Below, in pieces: positions 1 to 8,155 of a stretch of DNA of 18,366 nucleotides (positions are counted from its first letter, which is position 1; each line of letters begins with the position of its first letter). A program made the position numbers and the translations under genes. The notes under the pieces are model-generated. The model saw nothing but the letters and a program-made list of their open reading frames with translations. It did not search any database and was not told the DNA's origin. The DNA comes from Candidatus Altimarinota bacterium (lineage in GTDB: Bacteria > Patescibacteria > JAEDAM01 > BD1-5 > UBA2023): NCBI GenBank assembly GCA_018457335.1, contig JAGYHI010000015.1, positions 1 to 18,366 on the forward strand, written 5' to 3'.

Positions 1-360
1 TTTTTATTGTTTTTTTTTTTTTTGTCGGAGTGTTTTTTTTTTTCTTGTTTATTTTTTGTGATATTTAATACAGAATAAAGTATGGTTCTATTTGTCTTCT
101 GTAGTTTGAATTGAATAAATGTTTTGTGTTTTTTTTTTCTTTATGAGGGGGGGGGTGTGTTTTGGTTTGTTTAAATTTCCGTTGTTGGTGTTGGGATTGG
201 GGGAAAAATAAAAAAAAAATACTAAACACAATTGAAAATGGAAAAAAAATTACAAGTGATATTTCTACCATTGAAAATAGGGAAGTGATAGAGGAGATAG
301 AAGGAATTTTGAAAAAAAAAATTGTTTTTTTTTTTTTTTTTTTTTTTTGAATACAATAAT
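1..360. other. Low-complexity left edge with homopolymer runs
   Basis: The stretch is T- and G-rich, with a run of 14 T (10-23), 9 G (147-155), 10 A (312-321) and 24 T (325-348). No credible full gene is visible. Positions about 202-350 on the plus strand read as a protein-like segment (about 40 residues rich in Lys, Glu and Ile, with NTIENGKKITSD), which then runs into eight Phe codons made by the T run and stops at TAA 357-359. It may be a damaged or low-quality coding fragment, and the homopolymers may be assembly or contig-end artefacts. The sequence alone cannot separate these. Confidence 0.5.
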
Positions 361-398
361 GTCATTATTTCATAACTTTTTGGACTTTGACAAATATA

Positions 399-587
399 AT
401 GCATGATGATTACCATGGGTTTGGTAAACTTGGAGAATGATATGGAGGGTATAATAAAATTTCAGAATGATGGGATGGAAATGATAGCAAAGTAATTATG
501 AACACAAAAGGAAAAGTGGTAAAAACTTTGGACGAGGGATATAGAAATAATGAAGAATGATATAGAAATCCAGTTGAATGGGTGTAA
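399..587 (+). CDS. Short Gly/Tyr-rich protein of unknown function (table 25)
   Basis: Under table 25 this ORF runs from ATG 399 to TAA 585-587 and encodes 62 residues. UGA codons at 438, 468 and 558 each fall in an E-G-Y or E-G-W context. The sequence repeats EGY-type units around a middle stretch (NTKGKVVKTL) that resembles WG-repeat proteins, a weak match by eye. A strong terminator follows 14 nt after the stop, which supports a real 3' gene end. In the same frame a TAA at 357 separates it from the protein-like segment at 202-350, so it may be the tail of a broken longer gene. The start is uncertain and I do not recognise a specific family. Confidence 0.4.
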
Positions 588-600
588 AAGATTTGAAACA

Positions 601-636
601 AAAAACCTTAAAAGATAAAAGTCTTTTAAGGTTTTT
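601..636. terminator. Bidirectional intrinsic terminator
   Basis: A perfect 15-bp stem (601-615 with 622-636) encloses the 6-nt loop TAAAAG. T-rich arms on both sides give a U-tract in either direction. It ends the plus-strand ORF at 587 and the minus-strand murB-ybeY operon, whose stop is at 652. Confidence 0.85.
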
Positions 637-651
637 TAAAAAATTGAGATT

Positions 652-1104
652 TTATCGCTCCACTGAAAATCAAAATTTCTCTCGCAGTGGCTTTTCGTAT
701 TGCCACATTTCTGCAAATTCTTGCTCACTTTCATGGTCGTAGCCGAGTATATGTAGGACACTATGAATCAGTAAAATATAAAATTCTTCCTCCTCGCTGT
801 GGGAGAATTTTTTTGCTTGTGATTGGATTTTTTCCCATGAAAAGATGCACTCGCCAGCGATTTCGTCGCTTTTTATCTCAGAAAAATCCTCAAAATAGTG
901 AAATGACAAAACATCGGTCGAACTGTCGATACCTCGATAGTTTTTATTGAGATTTTGTATCGTTTCATCATCGACAAAGGCAATATTGAGAATGCCATTT
1001 CATTTTTCTGGGACGCTTTTTTCTATGGCTCACAAAATTTCCTCGATTCTTTTCGAGTCGATTTTGAGGGTTTCTGGGATGTCAAGGAGTTCAAATCAAA
1101 ACAT
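652..1104 (-). CDS. ybeY: Endoribonuclease YbeY (rRNA maturation factor)
   Basis: This is the YbeY/UPF0054 family, a single-strand endoribonuclease for rRNA maturation and ribosome quality control in the cytoplasm. The 150-residue protein has the family motif STDVLSF at residues 62-68 and the zinc-binding H-x3-H-x5-H signature (His114, His118, His124, in HSVLHILGYDH). Length is normal for the family. UGA encodes Gly at codons 3, 25, 35 and 145; with UGA as stop only about half the protein would be made. It stops at TAA 652-654. It lies 6 nt downstream of murB on the same strand, so the two are almost certainly co-transcribed. No Shine-Dalgarno sequence is visible; the start follows the murB stop directly in AT-rich sequence. 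Confidence 0.9.
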
Positions 1105-1110
1105 AATTTT

Positions 1111-1998
1111 TTAAACAATTCGTATTTCGGGTTCGAGGTCAAATCCCGTTTCAAATTTGACGATTTTTTGGGTCATTTTGACGAGTTCGATGAGATCTTC
1201 TGGTTGGCAAGTTTCACCATCGCTCATCAAAAAATTGGAGTGCAGATCACTAAAAAAAGCTCATTTGTTTCGAAAACCCTTGAGTCCGACCTGCTCGATG
1301 AGTTTTCCAGCAGGATTTTCTCGACTCGGATTTTTAAAAAAACTCCCACACGAATTACCTTTTGGTTGTTTGTTTTCTCGAAAGTCGATGACATCAGCGT
1401 CGCTGGCATATTTTTCTCGGAGTTTTGACAGGTCAAAGTCAGCACTTATCAAGAAAATATCACGATTTTCCTTCAAAAAAGAGTGCCGATAGTCAAATTT
1501 CATATCATCGGCTGACAGAGTGATGAGTTTATTTTGTTTCATATCAAAGGCTTTTCCACTCACAAAAAATGGTCCGACTTCGAGCCCAAAACAGCCAGCA
1601 TTTCCTACGACAGACCCTGCTATTGTCCCAGGAAGTCCGATAAATCGATGCCAAATATCTTGACCAAAATCATTTTCTAGGGCTTTTGCAATATCGGTAA
1701 TAATCGCATTACTCTGGCAGTGAAGTTCTTTTTTTTCTGTGTCATATTCCCAGCCGTCAAGCGAATTTTTGATGATGATAGCCTGCATCTGACTTTGAGA
1801 AAACAAAATATTTGTCCCACCACTGATGAAAATAATTGGAAGATTTGTGATTTGTGAAAATTGGTAGATTTCGTGCAAAAGCCCGACTTCTTTTGGGGAT
1901 TTTATCTCATAAAAATATCGTGCTGTCACGCGAGTTTTATATCCAGAATACTGTCCGACTTCGGCATTTTCTTGGAGAAAAAGAGGGATTCATTTCAT
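1111..1998 (-). CDS. murB: UDP-N-acetylenolpyruvoylglucosamine reductase (MurB)
   Basis: MurB is an FAD-dependent cytoplasmic enzyme that reduces UDP-GlcNAc-enolpyruvate to UDP-MurNAc in peptidoglycan precursor synthesis. The 295 residues show the FAD-site ISGGTNILF (58-66), IGLPGTIAGSVVGNAG (120-135), YRHSF (170-174), GSFFKNP with the catalytic Ser219, and the C-terminal EPEIRIV with the probable catalytic Glu291. I chose ATG at 1998 because the preceding stretch has the expected N-terminus (ENAEVGQYSGYKTRVTARYF). The GTG at 1929 would remove it. UGA encodes Gly3 and Gly246. Gly246 is the conserved glycine of the GAxxSxxHxNF motif, which makes it strong evidence for table 25. The stop is TAA at 1111-1113. 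Confidence 0.95.
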
Positions 1999-2041
1999 AA
2001 ATGAAAAATTAGGTTTATATATTGAAATTTTCCTTTTTAGG

Positions 2042-2047
2042 ATTATA
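2042..2047 (-). promoter_or_regulatory. Probable -10 box for murB-ybeY
   Basis: The minus strand reads a consensus TATAAT here, about 44 nt before the murB ATG. No good -35 hexamer lies at 16-18 nt spacing (CTGGAA at best). The leader between it and murB is AT-rich. Confidence 0.4.
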
Positions 2048-2076
2048 TGCACTTCTTGTTTTTTTTCCAGTTTTTC

Positions 2077-2103
2077 TTGTATTTTTTGATTTTTCCGTAT
2101 AAT
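2077..2103 (+). promoter_or_regulatory. Promoter of the repeat protein, possibly leaderless
   Basis: A consensus TATAAT lies at 2098-2103 with a weak TTGTAT -35 at 2077-2082 (15-nt spacer). The -10 ends only 6 nt before the ATG at 2110, so transcription would begin at or next to the start codon. That suggests a leaderless mRNA. Confidence 0.5.
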
Positions 2104-2109
2104 AAAAGC

Positions 2110-5100
2110 ATGAAAAAATATTTTGTCATTCGTGCATTTCAAATCCTTGCTTTTTTATTGTGGACGGCAGGGTTTTTTTGTGTGCAAAATGCCTTGGCAA
2201 ATACCGGAAAGGTGGCAACTGGAAGTACGATTGAAAATCAAAATACCCAAGAAATCCAGTTTCCAGAAATTATTCCCAAAAAACAAAGATCAACCACAGG
2301 AAATTTTTCAGAAAATACTTTCACTTGCGAGAAAGAAAAATGCAAGATAAATCTCAATTTCGAGCAAATATTCAACGATAATTACCCAAAAAAGCAATAT
2401 TCGTGTGAAATCTCTTTTCAAGATACGACTCGAAAAAACTGTAATCCGCCACAGTGGACACTCACTGGTGCAAGTGAGTTTAATGTGAAATTGACACATA
2501 AAAAATCTAAAAAAACTAAAGAAAAAACTTTTAAAATTGCATATCCATTTGACAATAAAGAAGACGAAAGTACAAAAACTGGAAGTGGAAATACAGAAAA
2601 CACACAAACTGGGGTGACAAATACAGGAAATACAGAAAGCGGAAGTACACAAACGGACACTACTGAAACTGGAAACATCCAAGATGAAAATACAAACTCT
2701 GGAAGTATACAAAATAAAAGTACAAATTTTGGAAGTACTGACACACAAAGTGGTTCTACATTGACTGAGAATGAAGTAGATTTTCCAGAAATTTTCCCGA
2801 AAAAACAACGCTCTACTTCGGGAGATTTCTCTGAAAATATTTTTACTTGTGATGAGAAAACTTGTAAAATAAATCTCAATTTTGAGCAAATATTCAATGA
2901 TAATTACCCGAAAAAGGATTTTTCTTGCGAAATTCATTTTCAAAATACGACTCGAAAAAACTGTAATCCGCCACAATGGACGCTGACCGGATCGAGCGAA
3001 TTTACTGTAAAATTGATACATAAAGAATCTCAAAAGACGAAAGAGAAAATTTTTAAGATTGAATATCCATTTGATAAGTCAGAAAATAAAAAACCAAAAA
3101 CTGAAAGTGGAGCAACTGAAAATACGAATAATACACAAACGGGTACGACAAATACTGGAGCTACTCAAAATAAAAATGAGAATCATTCTGACTCACAAGT
3201 GATCAAAAAATCGACACAAACTGGGGTTATCCAAGAAGAAATCGAAGCCAAACAACTCGAATATAGAGATGAAGATGGCGATCAAAAAATCGATACGATT
3301 TTGCTTCATTTCGAAGACACAGAAACTTTGACTGGTTCCTATCAAAGTGGTAGTCTTCTCTTGTACTCAAATACTGGTGGACTGTACGATGAAAAAATAA
3401 ATTCTGATTCAGAGAAAATCCAGTCGGTCACCGCTAGCGGAAATATTTTAGTTGTAAAGATTACTCCGTCTGATTTTGAGAAAAAAATTCTGACAATTTC
3501 TAAGGGCACTTCGAGTGATTTGCGATTGAAAAATACCAAGGATGTAGGATTTGTGATATTAAAAGGAGCGAAATTGAAAAAAATTTGACTGACCACTTCT
3601 TTTGAAAAATACACAAATATCATCCACCCAAAAATCGAAATTTTCCCAGTAGAGTCCTATACAGGTGTGACAGATTTTCCAGAAGTTATCCCGACTTTGC
3701 AGCGCGCGACAGACTGATATCTGAGCGGAAGTACACTGATTTGTGATCGTGAAGATTGCCGAGTAAATCTTTCACTTGAGGATTTATTTGAAGACAATTT
3801 TAAAAAATCCGATTTTGAGTGTCTGGTCCAGTTTTGAACTGGGGAGATTTTGAAAACTTGTAATCCACCTCAGTACACGATTCAAGGAGAAAAAGAATTT
3901 TCGATTACACTTATTCACAAGCAGAAAGGGGAGGGAATTGTCAAGAAATTTGCTATCAAAAAGGACATCAAAAAATCAAGAAAAACAAAACATAAAACTG
4001 CTCAGAAATCAACAAAAATAGACGATAATTCTCGAGTAAAAACTAAAAATGAGCCACCAGTCGTCGTCCTCGAAATGGATGGAAAGTGGAAAAAATACTA
4101 CGAAAAAGTCCATAGCCAGTACTTAAAATGCTACACAAATACTTGCTCGGTCAATTTTACGGCAGAAAACAGTTATGACCCAGAGGGTGAAAAACTTCGA
4201 TTTTTGTGGGTATATGATGGGAAAGTCTTGAAAAAATCTAAAGACCCAGGAGCCTTTAAATTTGGAAAATGACTGCATAAAATCTTTCTTAAAGTTATTG
4301 ATAAATCAGGAGCAAAATCAGAAACTTACTTCGAAATAGAAGTCCTCGGAAAACGAAAAAAAGAAGAAAAACCTAAGAAACGGACAAATAATAAACTATT
4401 TCTGCCCGAAATAATCATACAAAATAAAAAATATGTACGAAAGACGCTCTGATGAGAATATATTTGTGAGTCAACTCGAAAGATTTGTAGTGTGAATTTT
4501 ACACTGAGTGGCACGACTCGATGACTGGGATACCGCTGGCAACTTGGTGAAAAAATAATAGAAAAGAAAAATCCTCGATCTCAAAAGTTTGCGCCTTGAA
4601 AATATGTCGGAAGCGTAGAAATATATGATAAAAAATCAAAAGAAACACTCTGGAGAAAGAATTTTATCATAAAAGTCTTACGAAAGAAAAAATCAAAGAA
4701 ATCAAAAATTTTTGATATCTCGACTTTTATCGCACCAAATATACAAATTCAAAATAAAAAATCACTCTCTTGGCGAAAAAATGGCAGCCTGCTTTGTCGC
4801 TCGACTCGAAAAACTTGTAGTGCAAATTTCAAGATTAAGAAACCGATTAAAGTCCTTGAATATATTTGGCATTTTGATGGGAAAAAAGTCATCTCAAAAA
4901 ATCCTCGCTCTCAAAAATTCAGACCTTGAAATCATCAAGTCTCTCTCGAAGTCAAATATAAAGATGCCCAACTTTGGAAAAAATCCTACAAACTACGTGC
5001 TATCCGCTACAAAAAACCAAAAAAGATCTATCCCTTTAAGGTGCCACAAATCATTGTCCAAAATCCAAAATATGTCGAGAAAAAATCAGAAAATTTATAT

Positions 5101-5481
5101 CTCTGTACTTCTACAAAAACCACTTGCAGTGTCAATTTCAAACTCAAAAATACTGTGCGGTGATATAAGTATTTTTGGGAAATGAATGGAAAAAATATCA
5201 AAAGCAGAAATCCTCGGTCACAAAAATTTCTTGCTGGAAAACACAAAATTATCCTGCTCGTAAAAAATGCAAATGGAAAATTTGTGTGGAAAAAAGAATT
5301 CAAAGTGCAATCAAAAACGAAACAAAAAACAAATAAAACGGACAAATATAGTTCAATAAATGCTCAAAAATATGAAATAAACAATGAAAAACCAGAATCA
5401 AAGGCTCACATCGGATTTCTTTCGCTCTTGCTCGGACTTGTGCTTATGTGAGGATGAATTAGAAAAATTGGTGAAAATTAA
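2110..5481 (+). CDS. Large exported repeat protein with cysteine modules
   Basis: Read in table 25 this is one 1,123-residue ORF with 12 UGA-Gly codons, from 3586 to 5455. I chose ATG 2110 because it starts a signal peptide (about 32 residues, MKKYFVIRAFQILAFLLWTAG). Three related N-terminal modules lie near residues 51-150, 225-325 and 523-620. Each begins FPExxPxxQR and has a Cys pair about 5 apart, a later Cys, and C-NPPQ. The first two are nearly identical. They are joined by Thr/Asn/Gly-rich linkers with many NTG/TQTG motifs and by a segment with an acidic DEDGDQKID loop (about 388-396), possibly calcium-binding. Four PKD-like C-terminal modules (about 660-730, 772-858, 879-960, 981-1065) share CS(V/A)NF and NPRSQKF-type motifs. 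A hydrophobic stretch near 1100-1118 probably anchors the tail. Paired cysteines, linkers and the anchor suggest a surface or envelope protein, perhaps for contact with host cells; this role is inference. No specific family is recognised. Confidence 0.88.
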
Positions 5482-5497
5482 TTTTTAACTTCAATTT

Positions 5498-5932
5498 ATG
5501 AGAAAAACACAGAGAATCGGGGTTTATGGACTCTGCTACTACAATTGAAAAATTGTTGCAATTAAGAAAAAAAGATGACCTTTTATTGGGAAGCTAGATT
5601 TGCCAGGCGGAAAGATAGAACACGGTGAATTGCATTTTGAATCCTTAAAAAGGGAGCTCGAAGAAGAACTCTGACTTACCCAGAAGGATTTTGAAATTTG
5701 AAATATCCTCGGGGTTTGGGAAACTTTTTCCCAGCATACTTGGAAGGATGAAAAACTCGATCAGCATATTATCGCGATTGTATATGAAGTTGATATTTTT
5801 CGGATTGATCTTAATTTTATCGAAGATGGATGAGACAGTGAAAAAATTTTTTTAATCGAAAAAAATGATGAAACTTTTGAAAAGACAGATATTTTCCAAA
5901 AGGTTTTACAAAAACATAATTTACTTTTTTAA
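5498..5932 (+). CDS. Nudix hydrolase
   Basis: A 144-residue MutT/Nudix-fold pyrophosphohydrolase. The complete Nudix box GX5EX7REUXEEXGU occupies residues 38-60: Gly38, Glu44, Arg52, Glu53, Glu56, Glu57, Gly59. These residues bind the metal and cleave a nucleoside diphosphate linked to another group. The substrate cannot be read from the sequence; sanitation of oxidised nucleotides is one possibility. UGA encodes five of its 11 glycines (codons starting 5546, 5576, 5672, 5699, 5831). The one at 5672 is Gly59 of the box itself. It starts 16 nt after the repeat protein stops and is likely on the same transcript. The stop is TAA. No Shine-Dalgarno sequence is seen. Confidence 0.9.
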
Positions 5933-6025
5933 TCAAAAAATAATATGAATTTTCCATAACAAACGCCAGAAAATAAAGAATACTATGAAATTCTTGGAGC
6001 AGTACTTGAACATATTTTTCCAGAA

Positions 6026-6361
6026 ATGAATAAAGAATTGCGAGAAAAAAACCTCGATTTTTCCAGAGAATTAGAAGATTTTGATCAGAAAAATCATATT
6101 TTTAAAATGCAAGATTTTCTCGAAAAGCGAGGCTATAAATTGTATGGAACGAAACTACTTAATAAACCCTTGCAGGATATGCTGTCTGACGAAGAAAAGA
6201 AAGAAATCGAGACTTCTCGTATTTTGCTCGGATTTAAACAACTCGATCCTGATGGAGATGTATACTTTATCTTAGTGCATCCAAAAGATGGGAGCATTAA
6301 GAAACTTATCAAGAAATTTAGTGAAAAATTTGGTAAGCAATTGCAGGGGGAATTTGCATAA
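6026..6361 (+). CDS. Small protein of unknown function, 5' end disrupted
   Basis: From ATG 6026 the product is 111 residues, charged, without signal peptide or membrane segments. I do not recognise it. The reading frame is clearly protein-like further upstream (TPENKEYYEILGAVLEHIFP precedes the Met) and reaches an ATG at 5945, but a TAA at 5957-5959 is the fifth codon from that ATG. Either translation starts at 6026 or at a non-canonical codon, or the gene carries a nonsense mutation or a sequencing error (GAA to TAA would be one base). It follows the Nudix gene on the same strand and ends just before a terminator. No UGA codon occurs in it. Confidence 0.65.
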   Translation: MNKELREKNLDFSRELEDFDQKNHIFKMQDFLEKRGYKLYGTKLLNKPLQDMLSDEEKKEIETSRILLGFKQLDPDGDVYFILVHPKDGSIKKLIKKFSEKFGKQLQGEFA

Positions 6362-6366
6362 AAATT

Positions 6367-6395
6367 AAAAATGTGAGAAAAATCTCACATTTTTT
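6367..6395 (+). terminator. Intrinsic terminator
   Basis: A 12-bp perfect stem (6367-6378 with 6383-6394; AAAAATGTGAGA on the left arm) with an AAAA loop and a T-tract. It closes the transcript of the repeat protein, Nudix gene and small unknown gene. Confidence 0.85.
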
Positions 6396-6396
6396 C

Positions 6397-6424
6397 TTGA
6401 CAAAAAGTGAGAAATAAATAACAT
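6397..6424 (+). promoter_or_regulatory. Probable promoter of the membrane/XRE operon
   Basis: A perfect TTGACA -35 (6397-6402) overlaps the tail of the preceding terminator. It is followed after 16 nt by TAACAT (6419-6424), a 4/6 match to the -10 consensus. The predicted leader is about 44 nt to the ATG at 6475. Confidence 0.5.
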
Positions 6425-6474
6425 ATGAATGTTAGGAATTTTTAACATTTTATATTTTTTAATTTTTTGTTATT

Positions 6475-6894
6475 ATGAAAATCATACATCCAAAAATCGA
6501 TAAAAGGACTCAGTTTTCATTATGGTTTATTCTTGCTATGATAATTCTTATACAAATTCCTCATTTTATTCCAGAAGAATACAAATATTTAACACTTCCT
6601 ATTATTCTATTGGGATGATTAATTTTAAGATTGATTTTTACAAAAGTTTTTCCTAAAAAAGTGAGAGAATGAGACGAATTAGAAAGGTTAAGAATATATA
6701 AATCATCCTCTCATGCAGGCTTAATTGTTATTATCTGAGGATGTATTGCCGCAACTTACCACAATACAGTGACTCCATTTCTACACGAAATCGAGTCAGA
6801 ATCATTAATTGGAATTGCTTTAATAAGTTATGTTTTTTTGTTCTTGATTTTTAATAACTCATATTATGTTCGTCATCCTGAAAAACTCAAATAA
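6475..6894 (+). CDS. Small multi-pass membrane protein A
   Basis: 139 residues in table 25, with UGA-Gly at 6616, 6670 and 6736 (three of seven glycines). Four hydrophobic segments are visible: SLWFILAMIILIQIP, LTLPIILLGGLILRLIF, AGLIVIIGGCIA and LIGIALISYVFLFLIF. It ends with HPEKLK. The next gene has the same four-segment plan and ends HPEKIN, so they look like diverged paralogues. Small membrane proteins beside YgzD-type XRE regulators are common in Firmicutes and Patescibacteria (DUF2178-like), but that family assignment is only a guess. First gene of a three-gene operon. Confidence 0.8.
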
Positions 6895-6919
6895 TTTATT
6901 TTATTAATTTTTAAACTTT

Positions 6920-7372
6920 ATGAAAACGAACAAAAAATTTTTCTTGGTGTGGATTATTTCTGTGATTCCTATTTCTGGAATCTTGTTTTTGATGTCTTTT
7001 CTCATGGCGAGAATTGAGAATCATTGACTTTTTGCAAATACTTTTTTTGCAGATCATTTTGTTGGAATAAGTTATTTTGTGACACTATTAGTTTCTTTTG
7101 TGATTCCAAGTTTTTTTGTAAATAAATATATTCCTAAAAAGGAAATTGAAGATCATATGAAAATGGATGAATTTGTAATTAAAAGAAATAGTAACATTTT
7201 GTCTTTTATTGGCTGAGCTTCGTTAACTCTGATTCCTATTTTTTGATTCATAGATTTGGTGAAACCAGATATATTTGATAATGTTTGATTTTTTATACTG
7301 TATGGGATTCTACTTTTTATATTTTTCTGAATTTCATATTTTTACTCAAAACATCCTGAAAAAATAAATTAA
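6920..7372 (+). CDS. Small multi-pass membrane protein B
   Basis: 150 residues in table 25, with five UGA-Gly codons out of about nine glycines. Hydrophobic segments start near residues 7, 48, 95 and 125. The layout matches the upstream protein: two N-terminal helices, a charged middle ([15 protein letters not shown]), two more helices, and a C-terminal HPEKIN. It starts 25 nt after its neighbour and lies 7 nt before the XRE gene. Together they suggest a small membrane-plus-regulator module; whether the membrane proteins sense, transport or protect is unknown. Confidence 0.8.
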
Positions 7373-7379
7373 AAAAATT

Positions 7380-7580
7380 ATGCAAAACAATATAAAAATT
7401 TTACGAAAAGAATACTCGCTGACTCAGCAGGATTTGGCGGATAAGGTCGATGTCCGAAGGGAGACGATTGTCTTTTTGGAGCAAGGAAAATATAATCCCT
7501 CTCTGGAGTTGGCCTTTAAAATTGCGAGAACTTTTAAAAAAAATATAGAAGAAGTTTTTATTTTTGAAGATGAAATCTAA
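7380..7580 (+). CDS. XRE-family transcriptional regulator (YgzD-like)
   Basis: A 66-residue stand-alone helix-turn-helix protein. An XRE/Cro HTH covers residues 3-58: the turn region is [29 protein letters not shown], here seen as [10 protein letters not shown] then [20 protein letters not shown]. Length and motif match the short YgzD-type regulators. It binds DNA as a dimer and probably controls its own operon, in which it is the last clear gene, 7 nt after membrane protein B. No effector domain is present. No UGA codon. Start is ATG with only A/T upstream. Confidence 0.92.
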   Translation: MQNNIKILRKEYSLTQQDLADKVDVRRETIVFLEQGKYNPSLELAFKIARTFKKNIEEVFIFEDEI

Positions 7581-7890
7581 TTTTGCACACATTTTCTATT
7601 CGAAATACGATGAAAATACTCAAAAAGTCAATCAAAAAATCTTGCTTTTTCTCAAAAATCTGTATACTACTTATAGTTCTCTATCGTTCGTGAATCTGGT
7701 CGGTATTTTTCTCTACAATTTTACCGCGTCCTGAGCGGGTGCCATAGTCACCTATCGGTGTCCGACTCGCTATACAAGCTTTGCTTGATTTTTGCAATCA
7801 GGGATAAAATATGATTTCAACCACGGCAATAAGAGATGAAAAAACTCCTTAAAATTAATTTTAAGGAGTTTTTTATATTTTGGATTTTAG
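7570..7890 (+). CDS. Doubtful ORF overlapping the XRE gene end
   Basis: ATG 7570 overlaps the last 11 nt of the XRE gene, a typical coupled start, and the first 50 codons look plausible ([20 protein letters not shown]). However, the 106-codon frame has no stop before the terminator hairpin (7839-7874) and reaches TAG 7888-7890 beyond it. Reading through a terminator stem is unlikely for a real gene. A frameshift or a decayed end near 7730 would explain this. A competing minus-strand ORF occupies 7681-7824. Product unknown. Confidence 0.25.
7681..7824 (-). CDS. Possible 47-residue basic Gly/Arg-rich peptide
   Basis: A GTG-initiated table 25 ORF (UGA-Gly at codon 9) ends at TAG 7681-7683. Its C-terminal half, [17 protein letters not shown], is basic and glycine-rich and weakly recalls the small ribosomal protein bTHX (GDKxTRRGKI). 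That is only a visual likeness. The segment is more GC-rich than its surroundings. It opposes the XRE operon, begins 15 nt from the terminator stem, and has no clear promoter. It may be chance. Confidence 0.18.
7839..7875. terminator. Long palindromic terminator
   Basis: A perfect palindrome (7839-7874) with up to 18 complementary pairs, or 16 pairs around a TTAA loop. The core arm is ACTCCTTAAAATT, flanked by A6 and T6. It works in both directions on paper and ends the XRE operon. Confidence 0.8.
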
Positions 7891-7911
7891 TTCACTACGA
7901 CACGATCTTTT

Positions 7912-7995
7912 CGTCATCGCGAGTGGAGTGAAACGGAGCGTGGCGATATTAAAGTCCGTAGTCGGAGATTGCTTCGCTAGCGCTCGCGGGTGACG
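7912..7995. repeat. 84-bp palindromic repeat, copy 1
   Basis: The reverse complement aligns with 12710-12794 over its whole length. Shared features are outer CGTCACCC and CTCGCGATGACG ends, a core reading CAATCTC(C/T)GACTA(C/T)GG, then ACTTT and ATCGCCAC. The two ends are near-inverted repeats, so the element can fold into a long imperfect hairpin. It sits between the XRE terminator and the end of the membrane gene at 8156. Similar GTCAT(T/C)GCGAG elements are widespread in bacterial intergenic DNA. Confidence 0.8.
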
Positions 7996-8038
7996 ATTTT
8001 TAGTTCTTGATTTTAATAATCCCTTTGTCCCTCGGACA

Positions 8039-8107
8039 TTTCCCTTATTAAGGGAAACCATTTTCAGTTCTTAGTTTTAGAGATCCTGAATTAAGTTTAG
8101 GATGACA
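8039..8107. repeat. Two short palindromes (intergenic)
   Basis: 8039-8057 is a near-perfect palindrome (TTTCCCTTATTAAGGGAAA). 8081-8107 is a degenerate copy of the AGATCCTGAA...GGATGACA type, whose fuller relative lies inverted at 12804-12852. They lie in the 265-bp gap between the XRE operon and the gene at 8156, which has no gene of its own. Confidence 0.6.
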
Positions 8108-8155
8108 TATACTACTTTTTATTCAGATTTTCACCTGCGCGAGAGTGGTATACTT

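Noticed and set aside
955..1492. Plus-strand ORFs of 157 and 111 codons over ybeY and murB
   Set aside because: They are antisense shadows of genes whose catalytic motifs are clear on the minus strand.
3586..5451. A series of separate short genes or a decaying pseudogene after a stop at 3586
   Set aside because: All breaks are TGA in one continuous frame from 2110 to TAA 5479-5481, and the repeat modules continue across them. Under table 25 it is one intact gene.
7690..7790. A tRNA, including the suppressor-like tRNA-Gly(UCA) expected for this code
   Set aside because: I could not fold a cloverleaf or find a GGTTCRA T-loop here or elsewhere in the window.
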